Source of the DNA: Larix sibirica
Taxonomy: Eukaryota > Streptophyta > Pinopsida > Pinales > Pinaceae
Direction of reading: 5' to 3'
Length of the DNA: 12,244 bases
Assembly (NCBI GenBank): GCA_004151065.3
Contig: NWUY0304366814.1
Coordinates: forward strand, 1 to 12,244
Positions 1 to 7,852 of this stretch are shown here, in pieces. A program made the translations under genes and the position numbers. The notes under the pieces are model-generated. The model was not told the origin of the DNA and searched no databases. It saw only the letters and a list, made by a program, of their open reading frames with translations. Position 1 is the stretch's first letter. Each line of letters starts with the position of its first letter.

Positions 1-169
1 TTTTGATGGGAAATATGCCCTCCTATCGGGGATATCAAATAGATATTCTCGTTCAGAAACTATACGAGAGTCGCCATCGATTTCTCGTAAAGGTCATAAG
101 TGCCGGTACCAAGTAAATTTAAGAAGTTATTGAAGCCCGTCCAACAGCTTCTCTCTCTATTGGAAGCCC
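1..169. other. Spacer without recognisable gene
   Basis: No open frame of note, RNA gene or repeat array was recognised here. The sequence is mixed-composition spacer leading into the pyrimidine-rich microsatellite that begins near 170. Confidence 0.5.
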
Positions 170-206
170 CCCGTCCGTTCCGTCCATTCATCCATTCATT
201 CCATCA
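170..206. repeat. CCGTC/CCATTCAT microsatellite
   Basis: Pyrimidine-rich short tandem repeat: CCGTCCGTTCCGTCC runs into CCATTCATCCATTCATTCCAT, an imperfect 4- to 8-base periodicity. It lies just before the 24-base array and has no sign of coding. Confidence 0.6.
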
Positions 207-225
207 TAGGGCCTTACCTAGAGTG

Positions 226-412
226 AGGATTGGGTCCTGAACTCGGGTTTACTTGGGGTCCCGAGCTTGGATTAACATTGGGACCAGAACTCGGGTTAGG
301 TTGAGGCCCACACTAGCGTTAGGCCATGGGCCGAAACTAGGATTGGGTTGGGGTCCAGAACCCGAACTGGGATTGGGACCGGTGCTAGGAATATGTCCTA
401 TATGACCAGAAC
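226..412 (-). repeat. Imperfect 24-base tandem array reading as an octapeptide repeat
   Basis: About seven diverged copies of a roughly 24-base unit whose + strand core is TTGGGACCAGAACTCGGGTT. On the - strand the best-kept part reads as repeats of the type NPSSGPQV (about 308 down to a stop at 214-216). Beyond a one-base phase change near 305-312 the frame resumes with the same Pro/Ser/Gly/Asn bias up to about 440. On the + strand the same stretch reads as GPELGLT-like octads. The unit length is eight codons, so the array could be the relic of a repeat-rich protein or simply a minisatellite with a unit divisible by three. I do not recognise a host gene. Confidence 0.65.
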
Positions 413-589
413 CAATGTTAGGAAAAGGTAAGGGTGTGGGGATTCACGCGTGTCAATAGTGCTTCTCCTGCCTTTGCTCTTGGTGCTAGCTTTGCTCTTT
501 AGGGCAGTGGTCAACTGAGGACTGGGCGGGCACTATAGGCAACCAACCCTTTCACTTTTCAATTTTACACTTCAACCAGTAGGGTCAGG

Positions 590-649
590 GTTGCACATCA
601 TGCTCAAGGGAGGTTCCAGGTTGCACATCATTTTAAAGGGATAGGATCA
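590..649. repeat. Two-copy 30-base tandem repeat
   Basis: The core GGTTGCACATCAT occurs at 590-602 and 620-632, each followed by a purine-rich AAGGGA tail, giving a 30-base period. A weaker third relation (ACACATCA, ACATCAAG) continues to about 715. No coding frame is associated. Confidence 0.6.
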
Positions 650-1400
650 AGGCATATGGGGTATACACATCAACAGGGGTAAGGGCTATGGGACATCAAG
701 CTAAAGGGTCCAAAGGAGTGGGCTTCATGCAACCGCTCATCTAATTTCATTGTTTAGGTTATCAATCAATGCAAGGGATCTGTGTATTTACCAGCCAAAG
801 AAATAAATAAAGGCATAGTGCTAAGAAATAAAAGGTAAGGTTCTACTTGACGCCCAGTGGGTTAGTCAATTTCCCATCTCGATAGGCTAGGACCGTTGGG
901 AATAAATAAGGAGGAAGGGCAGTGAGGGCAGCTTAGGCAGGTTATCACCTACACTTCTTCCCTTTCAATTAATAGGCGGGTGATCTAAGGGCTGGAGAAT
1001 AGACAAAAAGCAAAAAGATTGATTGTAATAGAGGGAAGGGGGGAGTCAGCATAGGATCGTAAAGCCGGAGAGACTTACTATATGCGGAGAGCCAGTGGAA
1101 AGCCAGCATCCATTGAATTGGGTCTATTTAACTCGTAACATTTAGTTAAGGCTCTATGGCACATAATACTTAGTTAATACTCTGCGGGTATTTCCTTAAC
1201 GTACAGGGAGGGGGATAGTTTTCTACTCAATCGTAACAGCGAAGACCCTTCCTCATTGGATAGGACAACCCTATTTCTATTTAGGCTGGGATTTGTTATA
1301 TAAAAGGAATACCAGTCACCTTTTCACCCTATGGGAGTGCTTCTCAGGTAAGTTAGCGGCAATAGGAGCATAGTCTTCATTCGCACTGTCCACTAGCTTT
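650..1400. other. Spacer without recognisable gene
   Basis: No gene, tRNA or intron domain was recognised. There are short AT-rich repeats (TTTAGTTAAGGCTC and ACTTAGTTAATACTC near 1140-1180) and several AATAAATAA(A)GG strings, a motif that recurs elsewhere in the window (near 805, 905, 5070 and 9620). Confidence 0.5.
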
Positions 1401-1778
1401 TTATTTAACAGAGGTCGGCAACTTCCCCGTTAGCTGATCCTCTAAAATCTGAGCAAATAGCCTAAACCAGTTCCACACTGGTCCTGCCATGTTACCACTA
1501 TAACCTACCAGGGAGGGTATTCCATAACTCTGCTTGGTTTCTGGGTACATGAGCTGGAGCCCTCTACGCAACTTCGGGAGTGTCTGGATATATGCATTCG
1601 GAAACTTTTCAATAGCCTTAGCCAGAAATATTTTTTGCTGTACAATATCAAAATTAGATGCATCTGGGCCAGGTTTCTGAATACTTCCTGGTGCTATCTT
1701 ATTGTTATCTCCCTTGGCTAACATCTCCTCCACCATAAGTCTCAATATTGCCACCACACCCGACGTGACTGAAAACAT
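1401..1778 (-). CDS. Unassigned 125-codon open frame, possibly a relic of a viral coat-type gene
   Basis: I do not recognise this protein with confidence. The frame reads from ATG at 1778 to TAA at 1401. The first 14 codons overlap, antisense, the Ty3/gypsy fragment, so a more natural start is the second Met (codon 15, at 1736), giving 111 residues. The product has a charged N-terminal half and a C-terminal half with an aromatic cluster: YSGNMAG (residues 93-99) followed by PVWNWFRLFAQILEDQL. The composition is that of a real soluble protein rather than a random frame: it is a complete, non-repetitive sequence with balanced residues. The shape reminds me of nucleocapsid or coat proteins of plant RNA viruses with persistent lifestyles, copies of which are known in plant genomes, but this is only an impression. 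It ends at both sides without a family-length domain, so a fragment is likely. Confidence 0.35.
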   Translation of the reverse strand: MFSVTSGVVAILRLMVEEMLAKGDNNKIAPGSIQKPGPDASNFDIVQQKIFLAKAIEKFPNAYIQTLPKLRRGLQLMYPETKQSYGIPSLVGYSGNMAGPVWNWFRLFAQILEDQLTGKLPTSVK

Positions 1779-2119
1779 CCTCCTCGGAGCATCCTGTTCC
1801 CAATACTATATCATCGCGTACATCCGACTCTTCCAAGAGTTAATAGATGTTTTTGCCTGGTCCTACACTGAGATGCCCGGACTGGACCCCGACCATTGTC
1901 GAACACCATATTGACACATGGCCCGACTAACCACCCATCCGGCAAATTAACCCTGCCAAAGCTTCGGCCATCAAAGGCGAGATTTATAAACTACGACAAG
2001 CAGGCTCCATTGAATACACTTCGGTCTCCAAAACTGTACCCATCACCAAGAAACAGGGTACAATCCGCGTCTTTTCTGACTTTCGCAATTTCATTTTGGC
2101 TTGCCCCAAGGACAACTGC
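1728..2119 (+). pseudogene. Ty3/gypsy retrotransposon pol fragment (linker and start of reverse transcriptase)
   Basis: Two reading frames together give the stretch just before and into the reverse transcriptase of plant Ty3/gypsy elements. Frame one (about 1728-1893) contains DVFAWSYTEMPGLDPD, the very conserved (D)VFAW-x(4)-MPGL block. A one-base shift near 1893-1895 moves the match to the frame starting at 1895: IVEHHID, then a TAA at 1928-1930, then PAKASAIKGEIYKLRQAGSI and RVFSDFRNFILACPKDNC, matching the family blocks EIxKLLxAGFI and (D)FRxLNxACPKD. Homology stops at TAA 2120-2122, so the YxDD catalytic motif, RNase H, integrase and LTRs are all absent. The element is dead: one frameshift, one internal stop and truncation at both ends. 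Such elements are nuclear, so this is inferred to be a nuclear insertion into mitochondrial DNA. Confidence 0.88.
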
Positions 2120-2149
2120 TAAATAATAGCTTCCACGGGGCAAGCAGTG

Positions 2150-2370
2150 AGAGGATAAGGATCTCAAAAAAGACAGGAGTTACAGCATGGAGTTATCTCC
2201 GCACCTCGTAACCAATTAGCTGGAAGCTATCTCCGCCAAAATATGTAGCTCTCCCCATATCTCTATAAGGGCAGGTGGTTTTTGTTTATGTGATTAAATT
2301 ATTATTTTGTTAAAGTTCATTACAAAATATAGAAGGTAAATCCAAGATGGGGAAGGAGTTATCTTCCGCC
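2150..2370. repeat. Dispersed short motif GGAGTTATCTCCGCC (three copies)
   Basis: Related copies occur at 2189-2202 (GGAGTTATCTCCGC), 2223-2237 (GAAGCTATCTCCGCC) and 2355-2370 (GGAGTTATCTTCCGCC). A weaker relative lies at 5417-5430 (GAGCTATCTCTGCC). The copies are not evenly spaced, so this is a dispersed rather than a tandem repeat. No function can be assigned. The surrounding sequence to 2440 has no gene. Confidence 0.5.
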
Positions 2371-2454
2371 ATTGAAGCCATGGTTTCAACCATTCAACCA
2401 AGGTAATTCATTCCTTCTATAAAGAAAATTATAAGGTGAGTAAGAGAAAGATGC

Positions 2455-2960
2455 AAGTGCGCTACTAGGTAGAGGTTCAATTAAATAGGTGACATAGGTG
2501 TTGTCAAGGTTCAAATTGAACCGGTATAGGTCTAGGTAGGAAGGTTTTAGTTATATAGTCCGAGGTCAATTTATATAGGATCTCCCTATGAATTCAAGAG
2601 GTTAAAAAATTGTGTAGTGTTTGTTCACCAGGATGCATAATTCCCTACAACAATATCTAGTGCTTTGTTCGTGATCGCAGTGCAAGTAATAAATCAGTAA
2701 GTGTGTAGGGTCTACTGTGTGCAAGTTCCCTTGGTGGGGAGGGTTCAACAAGTTATATAGGTTTCGGTGGTCTAGGTGAACCCTAGGTGGAGTGTATATA
2801 AGTTCAGTATTTAAAGGTTGCAAGTTATCTAGTGCAGGGTCTATTTCTATTGGTATAAGGGGGCCTAGGTGGAGATGCAAGTCAAGTAGGTGTAGTTTCA
2901 ATTTAGAGAGGTTTTTCGAGGTTTTATCTAAAGGTCAGGGTGTGGGATTCGACGAGATGC
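2455..2960. repeat. AGGT/GTTCAA-rich degenerate repeat field
   Basis: About 500 bases built from diverged copies of elements such as TGCAAGT, CTAGGT(GG)AG, AGGTTCAA and TTATATAGGT. TGCAAGT occurs near 2452, 2720 and 2876, and similar strings near 2685, 2818 and 2958; TATATAGG recurs near 2572 and 2753. The + strand is strongly G/T/A over C. A small perfect inverted repeat, GGTTCAA-A-TTGAACC, sits at about 2509-2523. Open frames in either direction here are produced by the repeat composition and are not called as genes. Confidence 0.5.
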
Positions 2961-2999
2961 AAGTGATGAGTGCTTCAACCAGCAAAAATGGGTAGGCCA

Positions 3000-4359
3000 C
3001 CTGGGAGTAAATCTAGGGTAGAGTTGCGGCGTGCGAAAACTATTAAACCGGCGAGGTGCAATAACCAAAAGCAATACCTACCTTATGAAAAAATGATATG
3101 ATTCCGATTCAACCATGAAACCTTGGGCACCTGAGCGAAGGAGAAGTTTTAATGGATTCGCCCGCATGGAGAAGAGCTCCTATGCATACATGGTTTATTA
3201 GTCTGTTTCGACCGCTGGTCTCCTTCACTTTGTAATCTGGATCCGCTGGTACAAGGATATTATAATAGTAGCTATTGGTCTTTCTCTGCGGGGGTTCTGG
3301 GCTTCTGGTGCTTATTCTGTAGTTATTGTGAAGGGAAGTAAATATAAAGATAGGGGTTGGGGTTTAAAGGGTAACTGAAGAGGAACAGGTTTTTATCTGT
3401 CCAGGTGTGTTGTGTGATGAGCCGGTGTCAATGCGGGTCTTTATTGCTTCCAAATGTGCAAATTGGGCATTCAGTTAAGGTGTTGTGATCCCTTGTGCAT
3501 TCTAGCAATGCAGTGTGGGAGGAGCCTATATAAGCCCCTGTAGTTGTCATAATAAAGGGATAGCTAGTAGCAGCTGTGATTGATTGATAGTCGCAGTTCG
3601 AGATGGTGGAGTTGATCCAGTGTTTTATTATCTAGTCGCATTCAGAGGTTTGGGGTTCCTACCCCATGCGGAAATAGAAAAGAAGACATAGCTTCCTAAT
3701 AAAATACCTTATATAATCATGCCTTCTATAGTGAGGAGTAAACTCCTAATGAAAAAAGAGTTGATTCCTTCGTGTTGTTTTAGTTTATCTGTGATAGGGA
3801 AAGGTGCTTTGAGTCAAAGTAAAGTAAGGGAAGTTTGATGCCTCAACCCGTAAATGAAACCGTGATGTAAGTAAACCCTAAGGTGTTGGTATTTTGTGTT
3901 GAAGGGGCTAATAAGAATGCTAGGTTGCTTGGAGTGCTAGCTGTTTTTTTTTTATAAAGTGGGCCTAGATATATGTGTTCCTGATGCTCTTGAAGGTCTT
4001 GATACTAGGTCTGGATCTTATAGTCTGTATCTGGGGTGAAAGGCAAACAAGTGGGTCTAAGCGTATAATAGTAATCTCCGCGGATGCTTCTGTGTTTATG
4101 GTACTATATACGTATTTGTCGCTTTTAGAAATAATGATACATGTTTATGAATGAGTATTCCTTGTGATTAGTATCTATTTATTGTTCCTAGTGCTGCTAT
4201 CATATGGTTAACCTGTCCAATATGGGCTGATGTGTTCTCCTCGTTGCAAATTGTATATGGTCTCTATATTGGTTTCTCTTTTGCTGTGTTAAAGATTAGC
4301 TTAGTTAGGTGGGTTATATAGTTTCTAGAGCCGGGAGTGTTCCTTGTATCTATGTAAGC
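3000..4359. other. Long spacer without recognisable gene
   Basis: No coding region, tRNA or intron domain V was recognised in some 1.3 kb. Visible details are a T run at about 3945-3953 and generally G/T-rich + strand composition. A GTGCG string near 3030, followed by a GGCGAGGTGC-like stretch, recalls 5' ends of plant mitochondrial group II introns, but no matching exon or catalytic domain was found. Confidence 0.5.
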
Positions 4360-4520
4360 CAAAGCCATAAAGCCTTAAGAGTAAGCTCAAGTAAGGTAAA
4401 GCCGGGGTCTGGTGGTAGTAGTTTAAACAAGGATAAAGCCAGTCCTCTTACTAAGGAGGCATCTAATAAGGGATACAGTAAGTAAAAGCTCTTTCTATAC
4501 TATCTAAGTAAGGTCAAGGT
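4360..4520. repeat. AAGTAAGG/AAAGCC-rich low-complexity stretch
   Basis: Repeated AAAGCC (near 4360, 4366, 4373, 4398, 4435) and AAGTAAGGT (near 4390 and 4505) with TAAG fillers. It is purine-rich with irregular spacing and no coding content. Confidence 0.45.
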
Positions 4521-4859
4521 CTAAAGGTAGTTGGTTCCGGCTATCAAGAATCGTAAGACGGCGATCGGTCGTGAAGATCGAGGAGGTTTATTCTCAAAGA
4601 GATTCGGGGTTTGAATGGGTTCCTTAGGTTGATCGATGAGAAAAAGAATTTTTGTTACCCCTGCCTCGCAGCTAATGAATAGAGACCCCACCTTTAAGGC
4701 AGGTCTTGTAGGTAGGTTGAAGAGAAACAAATACTTCATCAAATCAGAACCACTTCAGGACCTTATTAGTACATACATAAATCCATATAAATATCATTTC
4801 CCTACCCAACCAACCTACCTATTTACCTAGTTTTGCGTGGATTTTGATTGATTTGCTGT
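4521..4859. other. Spacer without supported gene
   Basis: Two short overlapping frames on opposite strands exist here, but neither shows a family motif or a consistent codon pattern. The stretch 4560-4610 contains several GATCG/AGATCG strings. Confidence 0.4.
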
Positions 4860-4886
4860 AACGCTGCGGTGCAACGTAAATAATAA

Positions 4887-4945
4887 GCTGCAACGTAACC
4901 ACCAGTGCTGTAACCCAGTGCTGAACGCTGCAACGTAACCACCAG
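4887..4945. repeat. Exact 19-base direct repeat, 40-base period
   Basis: GCTGCAACGTAACCACCAG occurs exactly at 4887-4905 and 4927-4945. A partial third copy (GCGGTGCAACGTAA) lies just upstream at about 4866-4879, and a GTGCTG...CAGTGCTG doublet fills the space between. This is a local tandem duplication typical of plant mitochondrial spacer. Confidence 0.75.
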
Positions 4946-5248
4946 CAGCATTGTTGTTTCTATGGTTGGTGTGATGTGCGGCCTTTTTTATGCTATCTCC
5001 TGGCAAGAACCTATACTTTCCTGGCATTTATTTGCCTTAGATACTTATGCCACTAAAAGTAATTAAATAAAGATAAATAAAGGCCAAGGAGTCGTAGAAG
5101 GAACCAGAGAAGGCCACTAAAATAATAAGGACTGGTCTACACTTACTTTTTGTTTGATTACATCATGGGCCTTCGGAAAGTAAGGGACATTGAAATGGCA
5201 TTCGTAAATTTATAGACTTTCCATAATTTCTTTTTCGGCCATGAAACT

Positions 5249-5285
5249 GACTTCCCTGGTTCATTGAAAGACCTCCCTGGTCCAT
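5249..5285. repeat. 21-base direct repeat
   Basis: GACTTCCCTGGTTCAT at 5249-5264 is repeated as GACCTCCCTGGTCCAT at 5270-5285. The rest of 4946-5400 is spacer with a T run near 5325 and no recognisable gene. Confidence 0.6.
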
Positions 5286-5414
5286 CCTGGATTTACTTCT
5301 TTGCTTCGTTACCTGCCTACAACATTTTTTTTTACAAAAATTTAGCCATTAGAGCGACAGCGAACTAATGGGACGTGGCCCCATCCGGCAAGGCCTGTAG
5401 AAGCCATCTCGCCA

Positions 5415-5752
5415 GTGAGCTATCTCTGCCGGCAGCCTTTCAGTTCCGTCTCGCGCCCTCTCGCTTATTCATTGGGAAGTGCTCCTTCAACAGCTTATGG
5501 AGATGCTGGTTGTGATGGGGGTGCTGATGGAACTCCTGGTTGTACTGCTTCTTTGAATGATGCTCGTAAAACTGAAATAATTCATCCTTTCATTATGTCC
5601 GTTCAACTGATGATGCTTGTGCTGAGAATCCTTCTGCTTATGGAAATGATCCGCGTTCAACTGATACTGGAACTACTACTTCCGGTTCTCCTTTCACTGG
5701 TGCGGGAAGGAGGCTGCTCGGGCAAAATGCATCATCGAATTTATGGCATTGA
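5415..5752 (+). pseudogene. Probable broken coding sequence, Gly/Thr/Asp/Ser/Ala-rich, one frameshift
   Basis: I do not recognise the product. In the frame open from 5415, codons 5493-5582 are strikingly coding-like: 23 of 30 end in T, the usual bias of plant organelle genes, and read as TAYGDAGCDGGADGTPGCTA and onward. Near 5582-5594 the pattern moves to another frame (net shift of two bases forward or one back), where 27 of 36 codons from 5594 end in T, reading YVRSTDDACAENPSAYGNDP and then a Thr/Gly/Ser-rich stretch to TGA at 5750-5752. The same bias in both frames with a clean switch suggests one gene broken by an indel. The string CGTTCAACTGAT occurs at 5600-5611 and 5654-5665, exactly 18 codons apart, so internal duplication has also shaped it. 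A poorly conserved N-terminal extension of a mitochondrial gene is one possibility; a degenerate triplet repeat is the other. Confidence 0.45.
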
Positions 5753-5932
5753 AGGGATGCAACGTATATAAAGGATTTTTCGTTTTGTAGAGGTTAAGTT
5801 GAGAGGGTCGGGTAGATCCAATCTCTTTAGGCAGGGCGCATGAAATGATTGTTTTGGGGTACGAGTTACAAGGAGATTAGAGTGGCCCGACTTAGGAGGT
5901 CAGATCATCCATTTCTGGCATTGAAGGATGCA
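5745..5932. repeat. Short direct repeat upstream of atp8
   Basis: GGCATTGAAGGGATGCA at 5745-5761 recurs as GGCATTGAAGGATGCA at 5917-5932. The two copies bracket about 155 bases ahead of atp8 and may mark a duplication or recombination in its 5' flank. Confidence 0.6.
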
Positions 5933-6103
5933 TCACATAATATCGTATAATAATAGATTTATAAATATCCCATGCTTTCCGTTGGTAAACGAAGAAGAAC
6001 CGACCACCCTCCCTATATCCCCCTATACCTTGACTACTCGTACGAGAGTCTATTTCTGGATATAGATAATATAGGAAAGGGAATAAATAGAACCAGAGAA
6101 ATG
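5772..6103. other. 5' flank of atp8
   Basis: No other gene is seen. AT-rich sequence around 5935-5965 (CACATAATATCGTATAATAAT) has the general look of a plant mitochondrial CRTA/ATTA-type promoter region, but no full consensus is present, so no promoter is called. The atp8 frame stays open upstream to 5972, yet family similarity starts only at the Met at 6104. Confidence 0.4.
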
Positions 6104-6583
6104 ATGCCCCAACTGGATAAATCCACTTATTCCACACAATTATTCCGGTTATGCCTGATCTTCTTCACTTTTTATATTTCCCCATGCCGTGATGGAGTAC
6201 CTAGGATCAGCAGAATTCCCAAACCACGGAACCAACTGGTTCCACACCAACAAAGGGGGAAGCCCCGCAACGACCCCAACAGTTTGGAAGAGATTTCGGG
6301 AAGAGGTTTTAGCACCGGTGTATCCCATATGTACTCCAGTTTATTCGAAGTATCCCAGTGGTGTAACGCCGCCGACTTACTGGGGAGGAATAAGAAAATC
6401 ACTTATATATCCCGTTTCGGAGAAATAAGTGGCTCACGGAGAATGGAGAGAAACATCCCATATCTGATTCCGAAGTATTCATATAGCACTTATCCCAATC
6501 CTCTATCTGGATGGAGGATTACTTGTGGGGATAACATAATGCTAATCCATGTTTTACACGGCCAAGTGAACATGGTTTGTTAA
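6104..6583 (+). CDS. atp8: ATP synthase F0 subunit 8 (plant orfB / ymf19)
   Basis: Subunit 8 of the mitochondrial F1F0 ATP synthase, a membrane protein of the stator part of F0. The frame gives 159 residues, the usual length for plants. It begins [20 protein letters not shown], the family's conserved MPQLD start, followed by one membrane segment (about residues 11-28). Further hallmarks are DPNSLEE (57-63), [20 protein letters not shown] (68-87), FGEISGSR (105-112), MERNI (114-118) and [10 protein letters not shown] (145-154) near the end. The start is Met at 6104 rather than the adjacent in-frame ATG at 6101 because MPQLD is the family N terminus. The genomic codons at residues 7, 10, 15, 33, 39, 41, 65, 75, 90, 104 and 119 differ from the family in ways that a C-to-U change would restore, so transcripts are expected to be heavily edited. 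No frameshift or stop is present, so the gene is probably functional. No partner gene lies close on either side. Confidence 0.93.
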   Translation: MPQLDKSTYSTQLFRLCLIFFTFYISPCRDGVPRISRIPKPRNQLVPHQQRGKPRNDPNSLEEISGRGFSTGVSHMYSSLFEVSQWCNAADLLGRNKKITYISRFGEISGSRRMERNIPYLIPKYSYSTYPNPLSGWRITCGDNIMLIHVLHGQVNMVC

Positions 6584-6960
6584 GTCGTGTCGTTGCTAGA
6601 CCGTTTCTGTCTTTATTTGTTCGATCGATAAGGGCGGGCGAAGCATATACGATATTAAAACGATTCTTTGGCAGTCCACTCCTCCAATCCTATAAATCAC
6701 TTCTACCCCAGCAGCTTCAATCAGAAGGTTGGGTCGCGCATCACCAATAAATTATTCTCTCCACCCTAGGGGTTATTCTCTCTTCCCGGAGTGGAACTGG
6801 CATCTATTTCCGCACATCCATCATAGTCGATCATAGCCAATAGCCACACATAGACGGTTATCTAGGTCATTGCATAGAGCTGCCAATCAAAGCTAGTCCC
6901 ATAAACAATGGGGATGTTTCATTGCCAGGAGGTGGTCATAGCCAGCTGGTCATAGCTTTG
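6584..6960. other. 3' flank of atp8 and spacer
   Basis: No gene recognised. No strong terminal stem-loop directly after the atp8 stop was found by eye. Confidence 0.45.
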
Positions 6961-6999
6961 GGTACACAGCCTTTCTTGCTCCCGGGCTACTAAAATACG

Positions 7000-7115
7000 C
7001 TACTCGACTTGGCTTGGTTAATTGGGCTGGGATACTCAAATGGGATGGTGCGCTATTCAACTCTGGGCCACTTGACTGGGCTAAACGACTTGGCTAATCG
7101 AATTGGATGGCTGCT
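7000..7115. repeat. Degenerate GACTTGGCT/AATTGG repeats
   Basis: CTCGACTTGGCTTGGTTAATTGGGCTGG (about 7003-7030) is echoed by ACGACTTGGCTAATCGAATTGGATGG (about 7086-7111), with related CACTTGACTGGGCT between them. The copies are diverged and spacing is irregular. No open frame is kept. Confidence 0.5.
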
Positions 7116-7252
7116 GCACTAAAATGGGCTTGGCTCCCGGTTCGATAAAACAGTCTCATTCTATATTTTCGTATAACAAAAGCTCTTCTTTAGTAAATCC
7201 CAGGTTGGCGTTGTTCCATTTTATTGAATTGATTTATTGTTCAGTCAATTAA

Positions 7253-7459
7253 GCAGTCGGTGAAACACAGGGAATAGTGGGTTATCCAGTTGCTTAGCTT
7301 TATCCAGTAGATCCAGTCGTTTACCAAGCGGCAATACCAGCAGAAGCTGTTGATGTTGATTAAGCAGAAGATCTAGCTTATCCAGCATAAGTAGCATAAC
7401 TAGTTGGAGTCCCAGTTCCATGTCCAGCAGCATATATGAAAGAAGCAGATCTGGTAAAT
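7253..7459 (+). pseudogene. Triplet-phased Pro/Val/Ala-rich stretch with four internal stops
   Basis: I do not recognise a family. In the frame starting at 7253, 69 codons read like a protein rich in Pro, Val, Ala and Tyr (for example LYPVDPVVYQAAIPAEAVDV after the first stop), broken by TAG 7295-7297 and TAA at 7361-7363, 7388-7390 and 7397-7399, and bounded by TAA at 7250-7252 and 7460-7462. Each stop is one transition (C to T) from a Gln codon. Many of the CCAG strings keep a spacing divisible by three, so a coding history or an old repeat with a unit divisible by three would both fit. The opposite strand also has a 62-codon open frame (7245-7433), Leu/Gln-rich, which I read as a by-product of the repeats. 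Confidence 0.3.
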
Positions 7460-7852
7460 TAAGGTACCGAAGGGTATAGGTGTGGTCACTTTATTTATAT
7501 ATAGAATATTATCCATAGTGTAACTGGTTCTCCTTCCTTAAAGGGCCCATAATTAAATGAAAGCCTTGTGTCCTGGAACGCCCGGGCCTGTCTTATTACA
7601 TATATACCACAAAGTGAATAAATATCTATACGGGCAGCGTGCCCTTGCCTCTATCTCTCTTTTCTCTACGCGTAGCTAAAGCCCTTCCCTTGCCTTGTCC
7701 TCCCTGACCTGAATGTATTTATTCTCTAGCCCTTTATGAATACTTGATCCTAAAAATGTAATCAATATATATAACAGGCTGTTGTAACTCTTTCTCGATG
7801 TGATGGTATAGCTAGTAGTGTTGACTCACTCACAGTGTGGATCACTCGTTCC

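Noticed and set aside
2602-2995. Open frames on both strands (2602-2901 minus, 2792-2995 plus)
   Set aside because: They lie in the AGGT-rich repeat field and reflect its composition; neither has a family motif.
3025-3200. Possible 5' part of a group II intron (GTGCG... and GGCGAGGTGC)
   Set aside because: No adjacent exon, no domain V or VI and no matching gene could be found.
4521-4830. Overlapping frames of 64 and 73 codons on opposite strands
   Set aside because: No recognisable domain and no consistent codon bias; probably chance.
5935-5965. CRTA/ATTA-type promoter upstream of atp8
   Set aside because: AT-rich with suggestive CATA and CGTA tetramers, but no full consensus; such tetramers occur often by chance.
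5892-6137. 81-codon - strand open frame with hydrophobic stretches
   Set aside because: It is antisense to the start of atp8 and its flank, with no family motif.
6189-6428. 79-codon + strand frame inside atp8
   Set aside because: It overlaps the atp8 coding frame in another phase; atp8 is the recognised product.
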